A DNA stretch of 60,000 bases from Tubulanus polymorphus (taxonomy: Eukaryota; Nemertea; Palaeonemertea; Tubulaniformes; Tubulanidae): the NCBI RefSeq assembly GCF_964204645.1, contig NC_134026.1, positions 20,418,650 through 20,478,649 of the forward strand, written 5' to 3'. The position numbers and the translations under genes are program-made. The notes beneath the pieces are model-generated. The model had not been told where the DNA came from. It saw only the letters and a list, made by a program, of their open reading frames with translations, and searched no databases. How positions within the stretch are numbered: position 1 is the first letter of the stretch; the number at the start of each line of letters is the position of its first letter. This document shows, one piece after another, positions 48,629 to 60,000 of this stretch.

Positions 48629-48743
48629 CATCATCCCCCCGGCAGGGATTCGAACCTGATGGCATCGAGACTCGCCACAGTACGAAACCCTGCCACACTA
48701 GACCGAGTGCCCTTCAGGTCCGAATACCTGCCGGGAAGGATGA
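48629..48743 (-). mobile_element. MITE family T, deletion copy (one tRNA-like arm)
   Basis: The clearest tRNA-like arm of family T. On the minus strand, GGTCTAGTGTGG and GGTTCGAATCC (perfect B-box consensus) lie about 48 bases apart and are followed by CTGCCGG. The outer ends still pair (CCCGGCAGGGATTCGAAC against CCGAATACCTGCCGGG), but the family centre and most of the second arm are missing. Poor T-stem pairing argues against a real tRNA. Confidence 0.82.
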
Positions 48744-49004
48744 ATGAAAGATTATTCATGACAATCACCAGGACCTCAGAAATCATAAAATGATTGCCGA
48801 CTCTGGTAAATCTCAAGCATAGATAAACATGAACAATTTTAGAATATCCAGTTTGGATAAGTTCATAACCGATAGGAGAGCGGGTACAAGTTCGACTGGA
48901 GTGGAGTCGAGACTGAAGTCTCACTCACTGGAGTCTTGCTGGAGTTGCACTCCAAACTGGAATGTAGATTCGTAGAGTTGCTGTGTTAACCAGGTTTAGA
49001 ATAG
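48744..49004. other. Non-coding spacer
   Basis: GGAGT-type words recur (48898-48960), a short low-complexity patch. Nothing else was seen. Confidence 0.4.
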
Positions 49005-49193
49005 ATAACGAAACGAGTAGTACTATATGTTAACTATTTATTTGACGCACGGGCTTCAGCTACTTAATGTAGAGTAGCTTCATTCACCTGATGAACCTTC
49101 TATAGCGAAAGCTCGTGCGTCAAATAAATAGTTAACATAGTACTACTCGCTACAAACCTATGTAGTACTACTTGTCTCGTTACTCAGACTTCG
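49005..49193. mobile_element. Fold-back element with 46-48 bp arms
   Basis: The left arm 49015-49062 and right arm 49103-49148 are near-perfect reverse complements, including TATTTATTTGACGCACG and its complement. Around them an outer pair (ACGAAACGAGTAGTACTA on the left, TAGTACTACTTGTCTCGTTA on the right) extends the symmetry, with a small duplication on the right side. The loop contains CTGATGA (49088-49094) and GAAA (49107-49110), 12 bases apart. Confidence 0.82.
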
Positions 49194-51286
49194 GGGTGAT
49201 TTCGAACCTTCTGCCATTACGATCATTGTACCGACGTTGGTCCGATGTTACCGATGTTGCTTATAGTCATATCGTTTAAGGTGTATCGGGCGAATTACGG
49301 AAAATATTGTTGTCGTATCAATCGCGTGCTGTTTTGAAAAAGTAATTTCTCAACGCAGTCATGATAATAACATGAAATTGGTGGCGTTCGGTGCGTAGGG
49401 GTTTCCTCGGGGTATTATTCAAATTCCGCTCGGTCGTTCGGAATTCATACATCCGAACTCACGCTGATCTTCCCAGTCACCTTCCTTGTATATGTTGCTT
49501 CTTATCGGGATCGGTTGTAGCGATAATTATGCCGACTTGAAATATAAATTGAAATAATTATTCCGCGCATTTCCATATTGCGTCGACTCGAACGTGGTTC
49601 GACTTTAGAAAATTGAATCATGAATCTGATTAACGCTTTGGATGAATAACGGGTATTTTCGTGTCTATAATGCGTAGTTTATTTGAAAATCTGAATACGC
49701 GCACAACGGTTTCTCATGAATGTTGATATACATGAACTTCGCCGTGTTATCGCACTCGTGCTAAAAAGAAAACGAAACGATCTCTTAACTCAGTAGCGAC
49801 GAAACCATTTTCTCTTAGTAGTTACTTCTGACGTTTTCGTTCACACGTCTTGGCGACAAAAGTAAATCTTATAAATAAATAATTCTTTAATGGAATTCAT
49901 TCTTTTTCTTGCTTCTTCCACTTCAGCGGATTCGCTGTATACTGAGCCATCCGCCGCACATCGACGTGTATATGAAACAACTCGTCGTGTGAACTAACTA
50001 AGTGAATCTATTGTCAAAGCATTCACGTATCGGAAAACAACTTGCGCGCGAAGCAGTACGATTCTCTCTCCCGGGTACTCGCGATTCCGCCGAGTGGTAA
50101 CTGTCACCGAATGACGGATTCCGACCAGATTTCGCATGTCTTCTGTCAACAACCGAGGCCGATAAATATTGTGTCGCACGCCATGGCGCCGGGGTAATAT
50201 AATAACGAAATCGCGACCACGCGCGGAGAAAAAAGCAAAAAACGCCGAGCTGTTTACATTACACAAACTCTATTTTCCTTTCAAATATCATTACCGAGAT
50301 AGCCTTCGACGTCGATGATTTATCGCGATCTGTATTCCAGAAGAAGCAATACACAAAAGTTCAACGTATTTATACGTACACTGTTGCCATGAGGACACGC
50401 AGTGATTTTTGATCGGTGTAATAGATAATACGCGCGGAAAACTTTCTCAAAGACGAAGATGACACGCTCAACGATGCTCGGGCTTATTTTGCACGCGGAG
50501 ATTACAAAGTGCCGCGCATGAAACAACAGGAGATTAATGAAATTAAGTAGAAGATCGGTATTACGACATGTCACGAACGAATCAAAAGCAATTTTACGCA
50601 TAGTATCTCTCGTCGAAAACACAGCGCTTCACGACTACTCGTCGCAGGAGCGTCGAAAATCCTTTTAAACATCTTCAAGCTGGTGTGAAGTAAGCGAGCT
50701 AATTATTCGCCTTTTTTCAACTCAATTCAAGGCACACCTTTCGTTAAGTAAAATGTCTTGATTTATCCCTTCGTTTCTACGTACATTGAAGAGAAATTTC
50801 ATTTTTGCATCGTTTATTGTTGCGTACGTATGTCCACTTTTCGTATATATCTTTTATGACGGTTACGTCCATCAAATTGTGAAATGAAGCGTTCATAACA
50901 TTTTATACCCCCCAAGGTGCGTAAGGAGAGAAATGGCATAATTCTAAGGGACTATTTAAGTTTTTTTTGAACAGGTCGTAGAGTGCAGTTTTGCAGTTCG
51001 CGTAGATACGTCGACCAATGCTGGCTTAATAACAACTTGGTTATTATAGCAATGCCGTCGGTAACACGAAGATTATCTATCTAAAAATCCGGGTAATAAT
51101 TAAGCCGGTGTAAAACGGTGTATGTGCTGCGGGATAAATTGCCAGGAAATCGGTTCCCTTTTCGAAAATGGAAGAAGACCGATGGTGCGTGGATACACGC
51201 TATGCGACAAATGGTTTTAACGGTAGATGAATTGAAAGAACTTTGAAATAAGAATATTCGACCCGGTAGTGTTGTAAACAATGAAA
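49194..51286. other. Non-coding stretch, nothing recognised
   Basis: ORFs of 90-100 codons on the minus strand (49994-50266, 50320-50622) lack domains. Small CpG-rich patches occur near 50040-50240. Confidence 0.4.
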
Positions 51287-51645
51287 CCAGACCCGTGCCG
51301 AGCTTTTTTGAGGGGCAGTTCTATTTCAGTTCTTTTTACCGTGAAAAGGGATACCTTCCCGAAAAGGACAGATCTTGAATATGATTTTTTTTTAAACAAA
51401 AAACCTGAGTACCTGAATAAATCATTTGACGGTTGATTCCTTTTCATTCAGATTATTCTTAAATACAATTTTTCTATAATCTAAAATAATAAAAAACAAA
51501 ACCTGAGTACCCGAAAAAAATCATTTGAGGATTGGTTACTTTTCATTTTCCAAAAAACTTTTCTTTACGCTGACCTTTTTAATTGCACTTTGCTCATTTG
51601 AAAGGGTTCGCTCATTACCACGGAACCCTCTCGGCACGGGCCTGG
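51287..51645. mobile_element. TIR element of about 359 bp (possibly hAT-like) with internal tandem copies
   Basis: CCAGACCCGTGCCGAG at the left is matched by the reverse complement of the right end, CCAGGCCCGTGCCGAG. Ends beginning CAG with this composition recall hAT elements, but an exact 8-bp target duplication is not visible. Inside, a segment with ACCTGAGTAC(C/T)(C/T)GAA and AAATCATTTGA is repeated at 51403 and 51501 (period 98 bp). No transposase is encoded. Confidence 0.72.
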
Positions 51646-52440
51646 AAAACAATACTTATTTCAAAATTAGCGCATGCCTTCCCCAGAAATCGAAAGTCCT
51701 TAAACGTTCCTCTATGAAACAAGCTTATTGTCGGTAAAATTTGATTATTCCATTTTTCACGAATTCAGTTTATTTACACTATGCCAACTACAACAACAAA
51801 CGACGCATGATTTACAGTCAAATTATCAAATTACGTACGGAATTCATTTGTTCCACTAATACATCGATCAATTCCCTCTAACTTATGACGAATAAACAGA
51901 GAGAAAAGCCGTAGTAATAGGGAATTGCTACTTATTCGAAAACTAAGAAACAAAATCGTATTTCACCTCAATCGAGCGCCTGAGCAAAATTGAAATTAAA
52001 ATGCATCGCCACGACTCGGGAGCACGCACAAGCACCGAGATTGAAGTCTCTGCCATCGGCGGCGTCTTATTCAAAAACATATGGAGATTTCTCTGGGTTT
52101 TGTTTACACGAAATCAAACTAAGCTCAACACCGGATTTCGTTCGGTGTAATTCAAAAAGATCGAAATATCAGCGCCATTGCCAATACAGTGAAAAAAGAA
52201 TTCAGGATTTAGTAGTAGAATAGATAAATCAATCGCATAACGAAGAGTAAAGGGCACTGAACTTTGGAATCAAGCAAGTCGGACAATAAACCAGAAAAAT
52301 AATTTGAAAGGGAGAGATGACTGATACATGAATAGAGGTATAGGCTGGGGTAATACACAATTTGGAGCGCATTTGAACAGACTCTAGTTTAGATACCCGC
52401 GCTATATAAATTACAATAATAATAATAATCATTATCAATA
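51646..52440. other. Non-coding stretch, nothing recognised
   Basis: An (AAT)n run lies near 52416-52432. Short ORFs lack domains. Confidence 0.4.
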
Positions 52441-52710
52441 CAGTTTATGGCCACCTTGAAACAGAAATTAATTGAAGTCATTTTGATTTGAATATTGAAT
52501 TGAATTGACCGTCAACCAGTCCAGCGCCGATATTTCGATTACGTGGTGCATGCACATCCTTGCAAAAACAATTTATGCAAAAATACAATTAGAGCTATGA
52601 AATGTGTTATTTTGAAACGCCAATAATGATGACGTTCGTAGTGCACATCGACTCATACCGAAACCCTTAAAACGCATTCTAGGTATCAGTATAAACAAAC
52701 ATTATTATAG
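52441..52710 (-). repeat. Dispersed repeat family 1, copy E (minus strand)
   Basis: The reverse complement runs from AATAATGTTTGTTTATACTG through GGCGTTTCAAAATAACA and GGTTGACGGTCAATT to a CAAGGTGGCCATAAACT block. It lacks the first 20 or so bases of the family and some of the end. GATGACGTTCGTAGTGCACATC is an insertion-bearing version of the internal motif. Confidence 0.78.
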
Positions 52711-53188
52711 TATTTATTACAGTATTTATTCGATCAATGTGTTGCCTCCACGTGACCTTCATCAAAGGTATGTGAGACTAAATTGAATTTTGGTGTTGTG
52801 TCTCGCTTAGTGCCCTCACCGTTAGCGATAAACAATACCGGTGATATTTTTTTTCTCTGTGGGCGTTGACGATTTTTTCATGATTTGGTTAATTTCTAAA
52901 ACTCTTAACCAAATCGAGTAAAATATACTATTTCTCAATGTCTGGTTAACTGGTATCAATCTCCGTAGAGTTAATGTGTTCCTCGGGTGATGGAGATTAG
53001 AAAAACAACGAAACTGTCATGCAATGCATGTTTTAATCGTCAACTGTGGGATTTTACTTTTATCAACTATCCTCATTGCTCACGGATATGATATATATTT
53101 CTAAAACATATTACAGAAAATGACTTTCCGTTAGGGCGCTGTGATTAACACACGATTATAGCAAAAATACACAATAGATGTGAGGAAA
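52711..53188. other. Non-coding spacer
   Basis: AT-rich and without a recognisable gene or element. Confidence 0.4.
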
Positions 53189-53394
53189 TGTCTAAAAAGT
53201 TGATTAAGATAATATCAGAAATATTTCGGGTGGTTTCTACCACCCTTCTCCAGTCTAACATGACTCACAAAATAAATACACAGTATATGTATATCAATAT
53301 ATAAGTAGGAAAGATATACGAGTCATTTTAGACCGAAGATGGATGGCAGTGACCACCCGCAATATTTCAAATATTTCGATAAACTTTTTAGACA
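53189..53394. mobile_element. Fold-back element with 75-78 bp arms
   Basis: Left arm 53189-53266 and right arm 53320-53394 are imperfect reverse complements. TGTCTAAAAAGTT is the shared outer end, followed by CGGGTGGT-CT-CCA-CC and TCTAACATGACTC-type blocks. The 53-bp loop is AT-rich. No coding capacity is present. The symmetry may continue a few bases outward. Confidence 0.8.
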
Positions 53395-54039
53395 CTTATC
53401 CATTTATTATGGGATTTAAACTATCATCGTTTTATTACGGATGTTGTGTGCTACAACCGATTTAACACACGATTACTAGCGTTTGCTTCTAATGCAGTTC
53501 TATAGTTTTAGGAATGTTCATTTCTCTACTCGTCGTATTCACGAATTTCGCCATAATTCATTTTAAGAACCCGGACACGCGTATGATATGTCGGCGTTAA
53601 AACCTAATACAAATCCTGAACGGTTTTCGTTAAATATTGATGAAAAATCTCCCTTTTCGCGGTGGATATTCAAATCATGATTCCACTTCGTAAAAGCTAT
53701 TTTCGAGAAAAAAATTCAATTTTCCGTAAGCCATAATCCTGACTCTCCTGCACTGATATTCGCGATTTTCCATCGCGCGTGCTTTAATATATATACGACA
53801 GCAAAACAGCAAGGGTTTACATGCATATTGAAACAAATATGTATTAATGAGGAGGCAGAACCTCTAGCATGGAAAGTAATTCGCACGGCTTAATCCGATC
53901 TCGTTTTGATTCATTCAGTTACGTAAGTTAAAATGTCTTAAATTTCATCTTGAATAACGAACTGTACGTTCACTCGTTGGTCACTTAGTCGTAATGCAAG
54001 CTCCAAAGAACACCAGTCATTGAGATATTTCGTTTTATA
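53395..54039. other. Non-coding spacer
   Basis: Nothing recognised. Confidence 0.4.
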
Positions 54040-54222
54040 TGATATGGTATAGTATGGTATGGTGGGGTATGTTATGGTACGATATAGTATGGTACGGTAT
54101 GGTGTGGTGTGGTATGGTATGGTATGGTATGATATGGTATGGTATGGTATGGTATGGTATGGTATGGTATGGTATGGTATGGTATGGTATGGTATGGTAT
54201 GGTATGGTACGGTACGGTATGG
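54040..54222. repeat. (GGTAT)n pentanucleotide microsatellite
   Basis: A regular GGTAT run with variant units (GATAT, AGTAT, GGTAC, GGTGT), mostly in the first third and at the end. The tryptophan- and tyrosine-rich ORF across it is an artefact. Confidence 0.97.
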
Positions 54223-55499
54223 TTAATTTTCGTATTAGATTTTTACCGAATTATTGAATAAACAAATGCATTAAAATGAAATAGAATTAGATGAACGACT
54301 GCTTCGAGGCAACAGTTAGCTTGTACAAGAAAGCAGCCATAGAAAAGTGAAAAAATGAAATAAAGAGAAGAGAAAATGAAATAATACGGATCATGATACA
54401 ACATAACCTTGTACTGAGATACATATATATTAGAAAACTAACACTTACTTACAGTCCTGAGAATACATTCAATATAGCAACCTAGCAACCATTTTTTGAT
54501 GTTGAGTGTAAACGTATATTCTTAAAATGGATTTACAATCAAAACATTGCATTTATGACAACTGAGCGTTGATATTCAGATCGTCTTGAAATTTTCACTC
54601 CAATCGTTAGGACATAAGATGCGTTTACGTTAGTTTTAGTGAAATGTAGAAATGTCGAGTGCACGTTCTACGGCGGACATAAAACGACCGGGGGAGGGCG
54701 CGAAAGTCAATAGGTGAAGTCCTAACCGGGCGGTTCTGGCTGTTGTAAGCTGGAAAATATAATATTCTATCGCACAATCTGGCTCTGAATAAAACACGGG
54801 ACGTGTCTCGAATTACTCGAGACGTTTGAGTCGCGCTCGTCAGTTGGCAGCTAATGGTAGCAACAATCTCAACAGCAAGTTACGATCCGCAGTCAATCGA
54901 CCTACGGCGTTAGCTCGATATTCTTATTGCTTTGTCAGATTTGACGCGGCTAACGTCGAAAAACAACCCGGCTTGCAATTCAATATTTACACAAGTTACC
55001 GCGTAACTGAAAATACGAAAATCCGATTTCATTCCGACTTGATGATACACGTGATTTAATTCTATCCCCACAGCGGCGAAACAGCAACTGGAACTCGTCT
55101 GCCGGGCGGAGAAAGCGAGACTCGATAGCGGCACACGAGTTCGCTTTTGCCCGCGAGATATCCGCTCTTTAGACGCTGTATTGGACGGATTATTACGAGG
55201 AAAATCGAAATATTTTCGATATCAAATTAAATTTTTCTGCCACAAGAAACGTCGAATGACTTTTGCGGGAGGGTGTCGTTTGACAGCCAAGCATCACCGA
55301 TCCAGTACATCTAGAACACCATTTACATATCGTATATTAAAAGCCTGGAATTCAATAAACGCCCGCGATTGGGAAGCTTTTACTTGTATTTCAAGCTGTT
55401 GGACATCACCGACGTCTTCATTGCGCTTTCGCAGTCAAAGCCTCAGTGCATTAGAAATTAAGTCTGGCAAGATCGTAACATCATCCTTCTGCTGTTATG
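54223..55499. other. Non-coding stretch, no supported gene
   Basis: A locally GC-rich segment at about 54640-55180 has a TCAGTTG word at 54839, which resembles an animal initiator, and short ORFs (54826-55059 plus, 55181-55552 plus). No domain is recognisable, so a promoter or first exon remains speculative. Confidence 0.35.
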
Positions 55500-55844
55500 A
55501 TATCATCATCTCCAGCAGGGATTCGAAACTGATGGCGCAAAGCTATACTTAGTCATGGTACGAAACCCTGCCACACAAGCCCGAGTGCGCACCTCAGATG
55601 ATCCATGCCACACTGGATCGAGTGCGCAGCTAAGATGATATTATTGTAAGCCAATCAGAAAAACTGTTTTAACATTTAAGCCAGTTTTCCATTTATAGTA
55701 CTTCAGTGAAATTTTGCCTCAGCGATTATACAACGAGCAATCTGATTGGTGCCGCAAGTTTTCGCGCGGCAAACCTGCGCATGCAACTGCGCACCCGGTC
55801 TAGTGTGGCCACCAGGCTAGAATCCCTGCCGCAGGAGGATGTTA
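55500..55844. mobile_element. MITE family T, second full copy
   Basis: The left end CATCTCCAGCAGGGATTCGA and the reverse complement of the right end CATCCTCCTGCGGCAGGGAT begin the inverted ends. CACTAGACCGGGTGCGCA and the centre TTTGCCTCAGCGATTATACA match the copy at 31644. TTATG at 55495-55499 and 55845-55849 may be a target duplication. The right arm lacks the stretch between the A and B boxes. Confidence 0.82.
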
Positions 55845-55849
55845 TTATG

Positions 55850-57517
55850 TAGACAGATCCTTCATTCAACACACCGTCACCCGCGTATTTATGAGCGGTG
55901 AAAATGGGGTGTACGTGAGCACTTTGCAGCGTGCAACGTTTATTTGCAGTGAATCCCAAGGTTTGACAAGTTGTTTGAAGACATCAACACACCCAAATGG
56001 TTGGCTTTCAACTGGAAAGCAAACGGCATAAACGTTCGCAAATATCTTAAGAATTATTTCCAATGATATATATCGTCTATAACCCCGCCGCTGCCGTGGG
56101 CTACATATCGAATAACACTTATAAACAATACGATAAGTGGCGGTATGTAGAAGATGCTCCCAAGAAGCTTCTAAAGATTACATTTTCTACCGCATAACGT
56201 CGAGCGCTGATGAAGAAACCTGTAGACGCTTTGACATTTTTACTGACGGCGTATAAGATCGAACATCTTGAATAAATATCCGGTATGATAAATGCCTCGA
56301 GCTGTTTCGAACTATTTCATTCCAGAAAAAAATGATGGATGGAGTGAGTTTTTCGTGTTCTTTGGTATATCAGCCTTTTCAAGCACATTGAGTATACGTT
56401 GGTTGTAGATAAAACTCTCTAGCTTTTCTTTAAAGAGACTCATGTGCGGTATGATATTGACAATGGACCACAAAATCAAATTCAAATCAAAACGTTATTC
56501 AGCATCAACATAAAAAAGACATCGTTTGCAACTGATACAGTTTCGATAAAATCAAGTATATACATCGAATTGAATGAGCTGTTGTTTTTCCAAATATCAT
56601 TTGGATTCATGACCGCTCAATTCTTGAGCTCATTGAAAATGCACACATTTTTATGAGCAAATATCTGTATGAGGAACAAATAGCTTCGATAGTTGGTAAG
56701 TATAGAATGGCTGATTGGAATTGACTACGAGAAAAGATAAAGTTGTCATTAGCATCACGACAGGAGTTGTATGATTGGAAATCAATATATCGAACATGAA
56801 AATTTCATATTGCTTGAATGGCAAAAAGCTTTTGATTATCAGTATCGTATGTCCGCATGTAATGTTACTCGTTACATATAGGACGGTTTTTAAATGTAGC
56901 AATCCACTTGTCGACCGATTGCCAATTACACGCATTGCTTGCACAAAGTACCGTATCCTTACAGAAGTGTCGCGAAGAACATGTCAAGTAAGCAAATATA
57001 CGTTCTCCTAATGCTGGCACATCGAGATGCCGACGCATAAAAAGCGTTATATCACGTATATACGGTCCAGTGGTGCTTCAAGTCGATCTCTCAACAAAGC
57101 AATCTACGAGCGTTTATATAAGCTGACTGCCCCCAATCACCAGAAATCACCGCCGATCGGATCGTATATCGTCGATACGATATGAACGCATCGTAAGCCC
57201 GTCTCTAATACGTATTATTTCGTGACTCGGCGCAGCTCGCCAAGCAGAAATATTTCCAACAGCTTGCGACGTTTCCCCGTCGCCCGTGTCGAACGGTTTA
57301 CACGCGCTCCGATGGCTATCAATCGTCGTCGATATTCGGAATGATGTCGCGCCTATCACGACGATGGCATTTACGATTGACAGGAAAGAACGACGGATTA
57401 CGTAGTTCTTTTATATAGACGGAGAAAATAATCCATATAATCCATAATTTGAATTAGTAATTTTTCATCGATTCTTTTAATACATATGCTTTGACAGATT
57501 AATGCCCCTTTGATACA
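55850..57517. other. Non-coding stretch, nothing recognised
   Basis: Overlapping ORFs of 65-97 codons without domains. CTGATGAAGAAACC near 56209 is a partial match to the hammerhead-like words but has no hairpin. Confidence 0.4.
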
Positions 57518-57618
57518 AACAATAACAAATAACATATAACATATATAACATATAACATATATAACATATAACATATATAACAATAACATAACAATAACAT
57601 ATATAACAATAACATAAG
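57518..57618. repeat. ATAACATAT-type microsatellite
   Basis: Repeats of AACATATAACATATAT and AATAACATA units, slightly irregular. Confidence 0.93.
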
Positions 57619-57748
57619 ATAACTATAGGTCTACAATGAGTGAACAATAAAAATGATATTCGTCTCCAAGAACAGCTATGTTACATTTAGGACACATCCT
57701 GTCTTCTCGCAGGGTCACAAACGTAACGTAATCATTATCCTTTATTCG

Positions 57749-57788
57749 TGATCTAGAATCCGTGATCTAGAAACTGATCTAGAATCAG
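57749..57788. repeat. Three-copy GATCTAGAA tandem repeat
   Basis: GTGATCTAGAATCC, GTGATCTAGAAA and CTGATCTAGAATCA follow one another. The 116-codon minus-strand ORF at 57753-58103 begins beyond this repeat and ends within it. I do not recognise the ORF. Confidence 0.75.
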
Positions 57789-60000
57789 GGGTGAATCCAG
57801 GTACCATTGTTGAGGGTAGCCCAACTTCAAAAACAAGGGCTTAATCCACTGCAATTGAGGGGGGTCTGGTGGAGATAAGTTTGAAAGATAACCGCTTTTC
57901 GGCGCAATTTCCAAGGAGAAATGCAAAGCGCTTTCGAAAACTGCATTGAGATATAGTTTTAGGCAATAAAGATGAAATCCCGAAGAATCATGTGCCATTT
58001 TGTTGAAGATTATCTGCCTCGTCTTGTAAAGATTTGCCATTTCCTTAATACGTTTGGGATCGATCGGGACGATTAAATGTAAAAATGACAAAACGCACGA
58101 CATTTTTGCGACGCTAGCACAGGCCTATGACTGTACCGCCTAAATTAGCGCCTGTGAATAATTTTAACTGACTAAACATCACACCGTGATGTAAACGTTT
58201 ATTAGATCGGGGACTGGGAGCGACAAACCACTTGTGGAAAAATGTAAGAGTAAACAAAAATTCAATCAATGGGTGTGTGGACACAGTGTTGCGAACACAC
58301 CAAATACATTAAAACATCAGACTACTACATAAGATTCAACGTTTGATTGCATTTGTGAACAATCAATTCCGGCCAAATATCTGACGTGCGATCTTTGCGG
58401 TGTTTGGAACGAATAGTTTCTATTTCTAGAGAACTATTTTTGTCACTCGTGGTTATTTTTGATTGACGTGTGTTATTATAGATATTTCATAAAGCAATCG
58501 CAATGCTATTTATTGTCGTATTATAGATAATGTCATATAGTCTGATTCTGCGTCACCTTGTCTTGTCTTATCTTGTCTTGTTCTCGAAATAGAGAGTCTA
58601 ATGACTGTAGATACTGGGTTCTCGGCCCGTTCCCGTGAATTCTGAATATTAAATGGGTGTCGCTTTAGCCATACAAGAGTTTCTCCAAAGTAAAACCGAT
58701 GACCCACACTTAAAATGCAACGCTCACTGGAGTTCGGAGAAAATCGACACATTTTTGCCCAAGCGTCAAATTTAACTGAAAAAAATTCGGAAAGCTTTAG
58801 CTAACACCTATTCTAGCCCGTGATGGAAACGATTTGATGCATATTGTTGTAACATACTAAGATATGAAATCAAACTTTATTTTCATCCAATGTACAGGTC
58901 ACCACGGAACCTTACAGTAGCTGGATAATTCCGAGTTTCCTTAAATTGTTGCAACTATATTTCCATATTGTATGTATCTTGCATTTCACTTCGCGGTATA
59001 TTGATTTGAAGTTGTTAGTTACTTTAGAGTAAAGGATTTTGATAAGAACTTCAGAATTCATCTACAGAAACTAAAGCCACAATTACAACTGGCCATTCAA
59101 GGCTCGGATGTTAATCAAGCAATCATACGTTGCGCTGAAAAAACCGCTTCACTTCACCCCATCTGCGCGCAGTAGCTACGTTAATTAACCGAAGGTGATA
59201 AGTTCTAGCTAGTGTGAAACTTTAGCTATCAACTCTTCTCGTTACGTTCATCTGTTGATGATCCGTAACATTCACTAATTCTCGCGTCCATAAACCGCGC
59301 GATCGCCGAATCGTACCAATCACGCGAACAACAATGAAACTTTGCGGGCGAGTCTACATATAACTGCACTCCGGTGGCTAATAATTCATAGGGAATGGTG
59401 ACTAGAATTGTCTTTATCATCTTTCTCTCGACATTTCTGAGTCCATTTTTCGCGTGACCGCGAGGTATATGGGATCGTTGTTTCTGTGTAGATATATATG
59501 CACCGACCACTATCCCCCCAGACGATGTCATATAATATGAATACCTTCACTGAGTAATAAAATAGTGATTGGCCATTATGGACGTTTTTTGACGGCGCTT
59601 TTATGTGAGAAAATGTTGACTTTGCGGGCGTCGAGAGAAAAAGCCGATGCAACATGAAAGTATAACGTATGAAAATACCGGCAGTGTAGATCACCTCATT
59701 CCGATGGAGTAACGTCCATCGTAAAAGGATATGATGCAGGCCAATCAATTCCGTATATAACCGTTATTGAGTTGTCTATTACAGATGGGATGAGTCTCCG
59801 GGGGACACTTTGAAGGCGGAACGTTGCCTCGCGCCGTCTGCGCAATAGACTCGTACTCTAAGGCCCCCCAAAACTAAATCACTCGACTACAGATGCTGCC
59901 ACGACGAAGCCGGAGAAATCCGTTGACGGCCGTCGACGCATCCGACGAGTGATAAACAAAGGATAAACTGCAATTTGCCTCTCGCGCACCTTGGAAAATA
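57789..60000. other. Non-coding right end, with a small (TTGTC)n run
   Basis: The 116-codon minus-strand ORF (57753-58103) and the 120- and 100-codon minus-strand ORFs at 59229-59748 show no domain. A short CTTGTCTTGTC-type run lies at about 58557-58581. Nothing else was identified up to the edge. Confidence 0.4.

Noticed and set aside
48629-48743. Genuine tRNA gene on the minus strand
   Set aside because: A perfect B box is present, but the T stem and acceptor stem do not pair, and the same sequence is the end of a repeat family.
54039-54257. Tryptophan-, tyrosine- and glycine-rich ORF
   Set aside because: It is a translation of the GGTAT microsatellite.
55181-55552. 123-codon plus-strand ORF
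   Set aside because: Its 3' end runs into a family T MITE and no domain is visible. Not supported as a gene.

Overview
This window is eukaryotic nuclear DNA, most likely from a bilaterian marine invertebrate, perhaps a lophotrochozoan. The pointers are one intronless animal GPCR gene, several decayed LINE fragments, many small inverted-repeat transposons and long simple repeats. By eye the sequence is AT-rich, and no long stretch beyond the GPCR and the LINE reads as coding. The species cannot be fixed from sequence alone.

Layout. The left edge (1-2294) is the 3' part of a dead LINE retrotransposon, with its reverse transcriptase broken by two stops and two frameshifts. From 2295 to about 17200 there is non-coding DNA holding a LINE 3' end on the minus strand and two copies of a roughly 400-bp dispersed repeat. 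At 17616-18737 lies the only gene recognised with confidence: a complete 373-residue class A GPCR that looks like a D1-type dopamine receptor (invertebrate DOP1 / Dop1R1 group). It has a candidate TATA box, a GC-rich 5' leader and overlapping upstream ORFs. From 18738 to the right edge I see no other gene I can name. This part is rich in mobile DNA: two members of a 220-bp MITE family; three members of a family whose inverted ends carry a tRNA-like Pol III promoter; several singleton TIR or fold-back elements; three more copies of the dispersed repeat; two 5'-truncated LINE tails; an inverted tandem array; and long (TA)n, (GGTAT)n and ATAACATAT repeats.

No operons or gene partnerships are visible. 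The receptor sits alone in about 60 kb, so the flanks are probably its regulatory neighbourhood mixed with transposon debris. The points most worth a second look are the tRNA-like terminal inverted repeats, a recurrent GAT-[18-nt hairpin]-GAAACGTC motif resembling part of a hammerhead ribozyme core, a palindrome with CTGATGA...GAAA in its loop, and a tyrosine in place of the toggle-switch tryptophan of the receptor.
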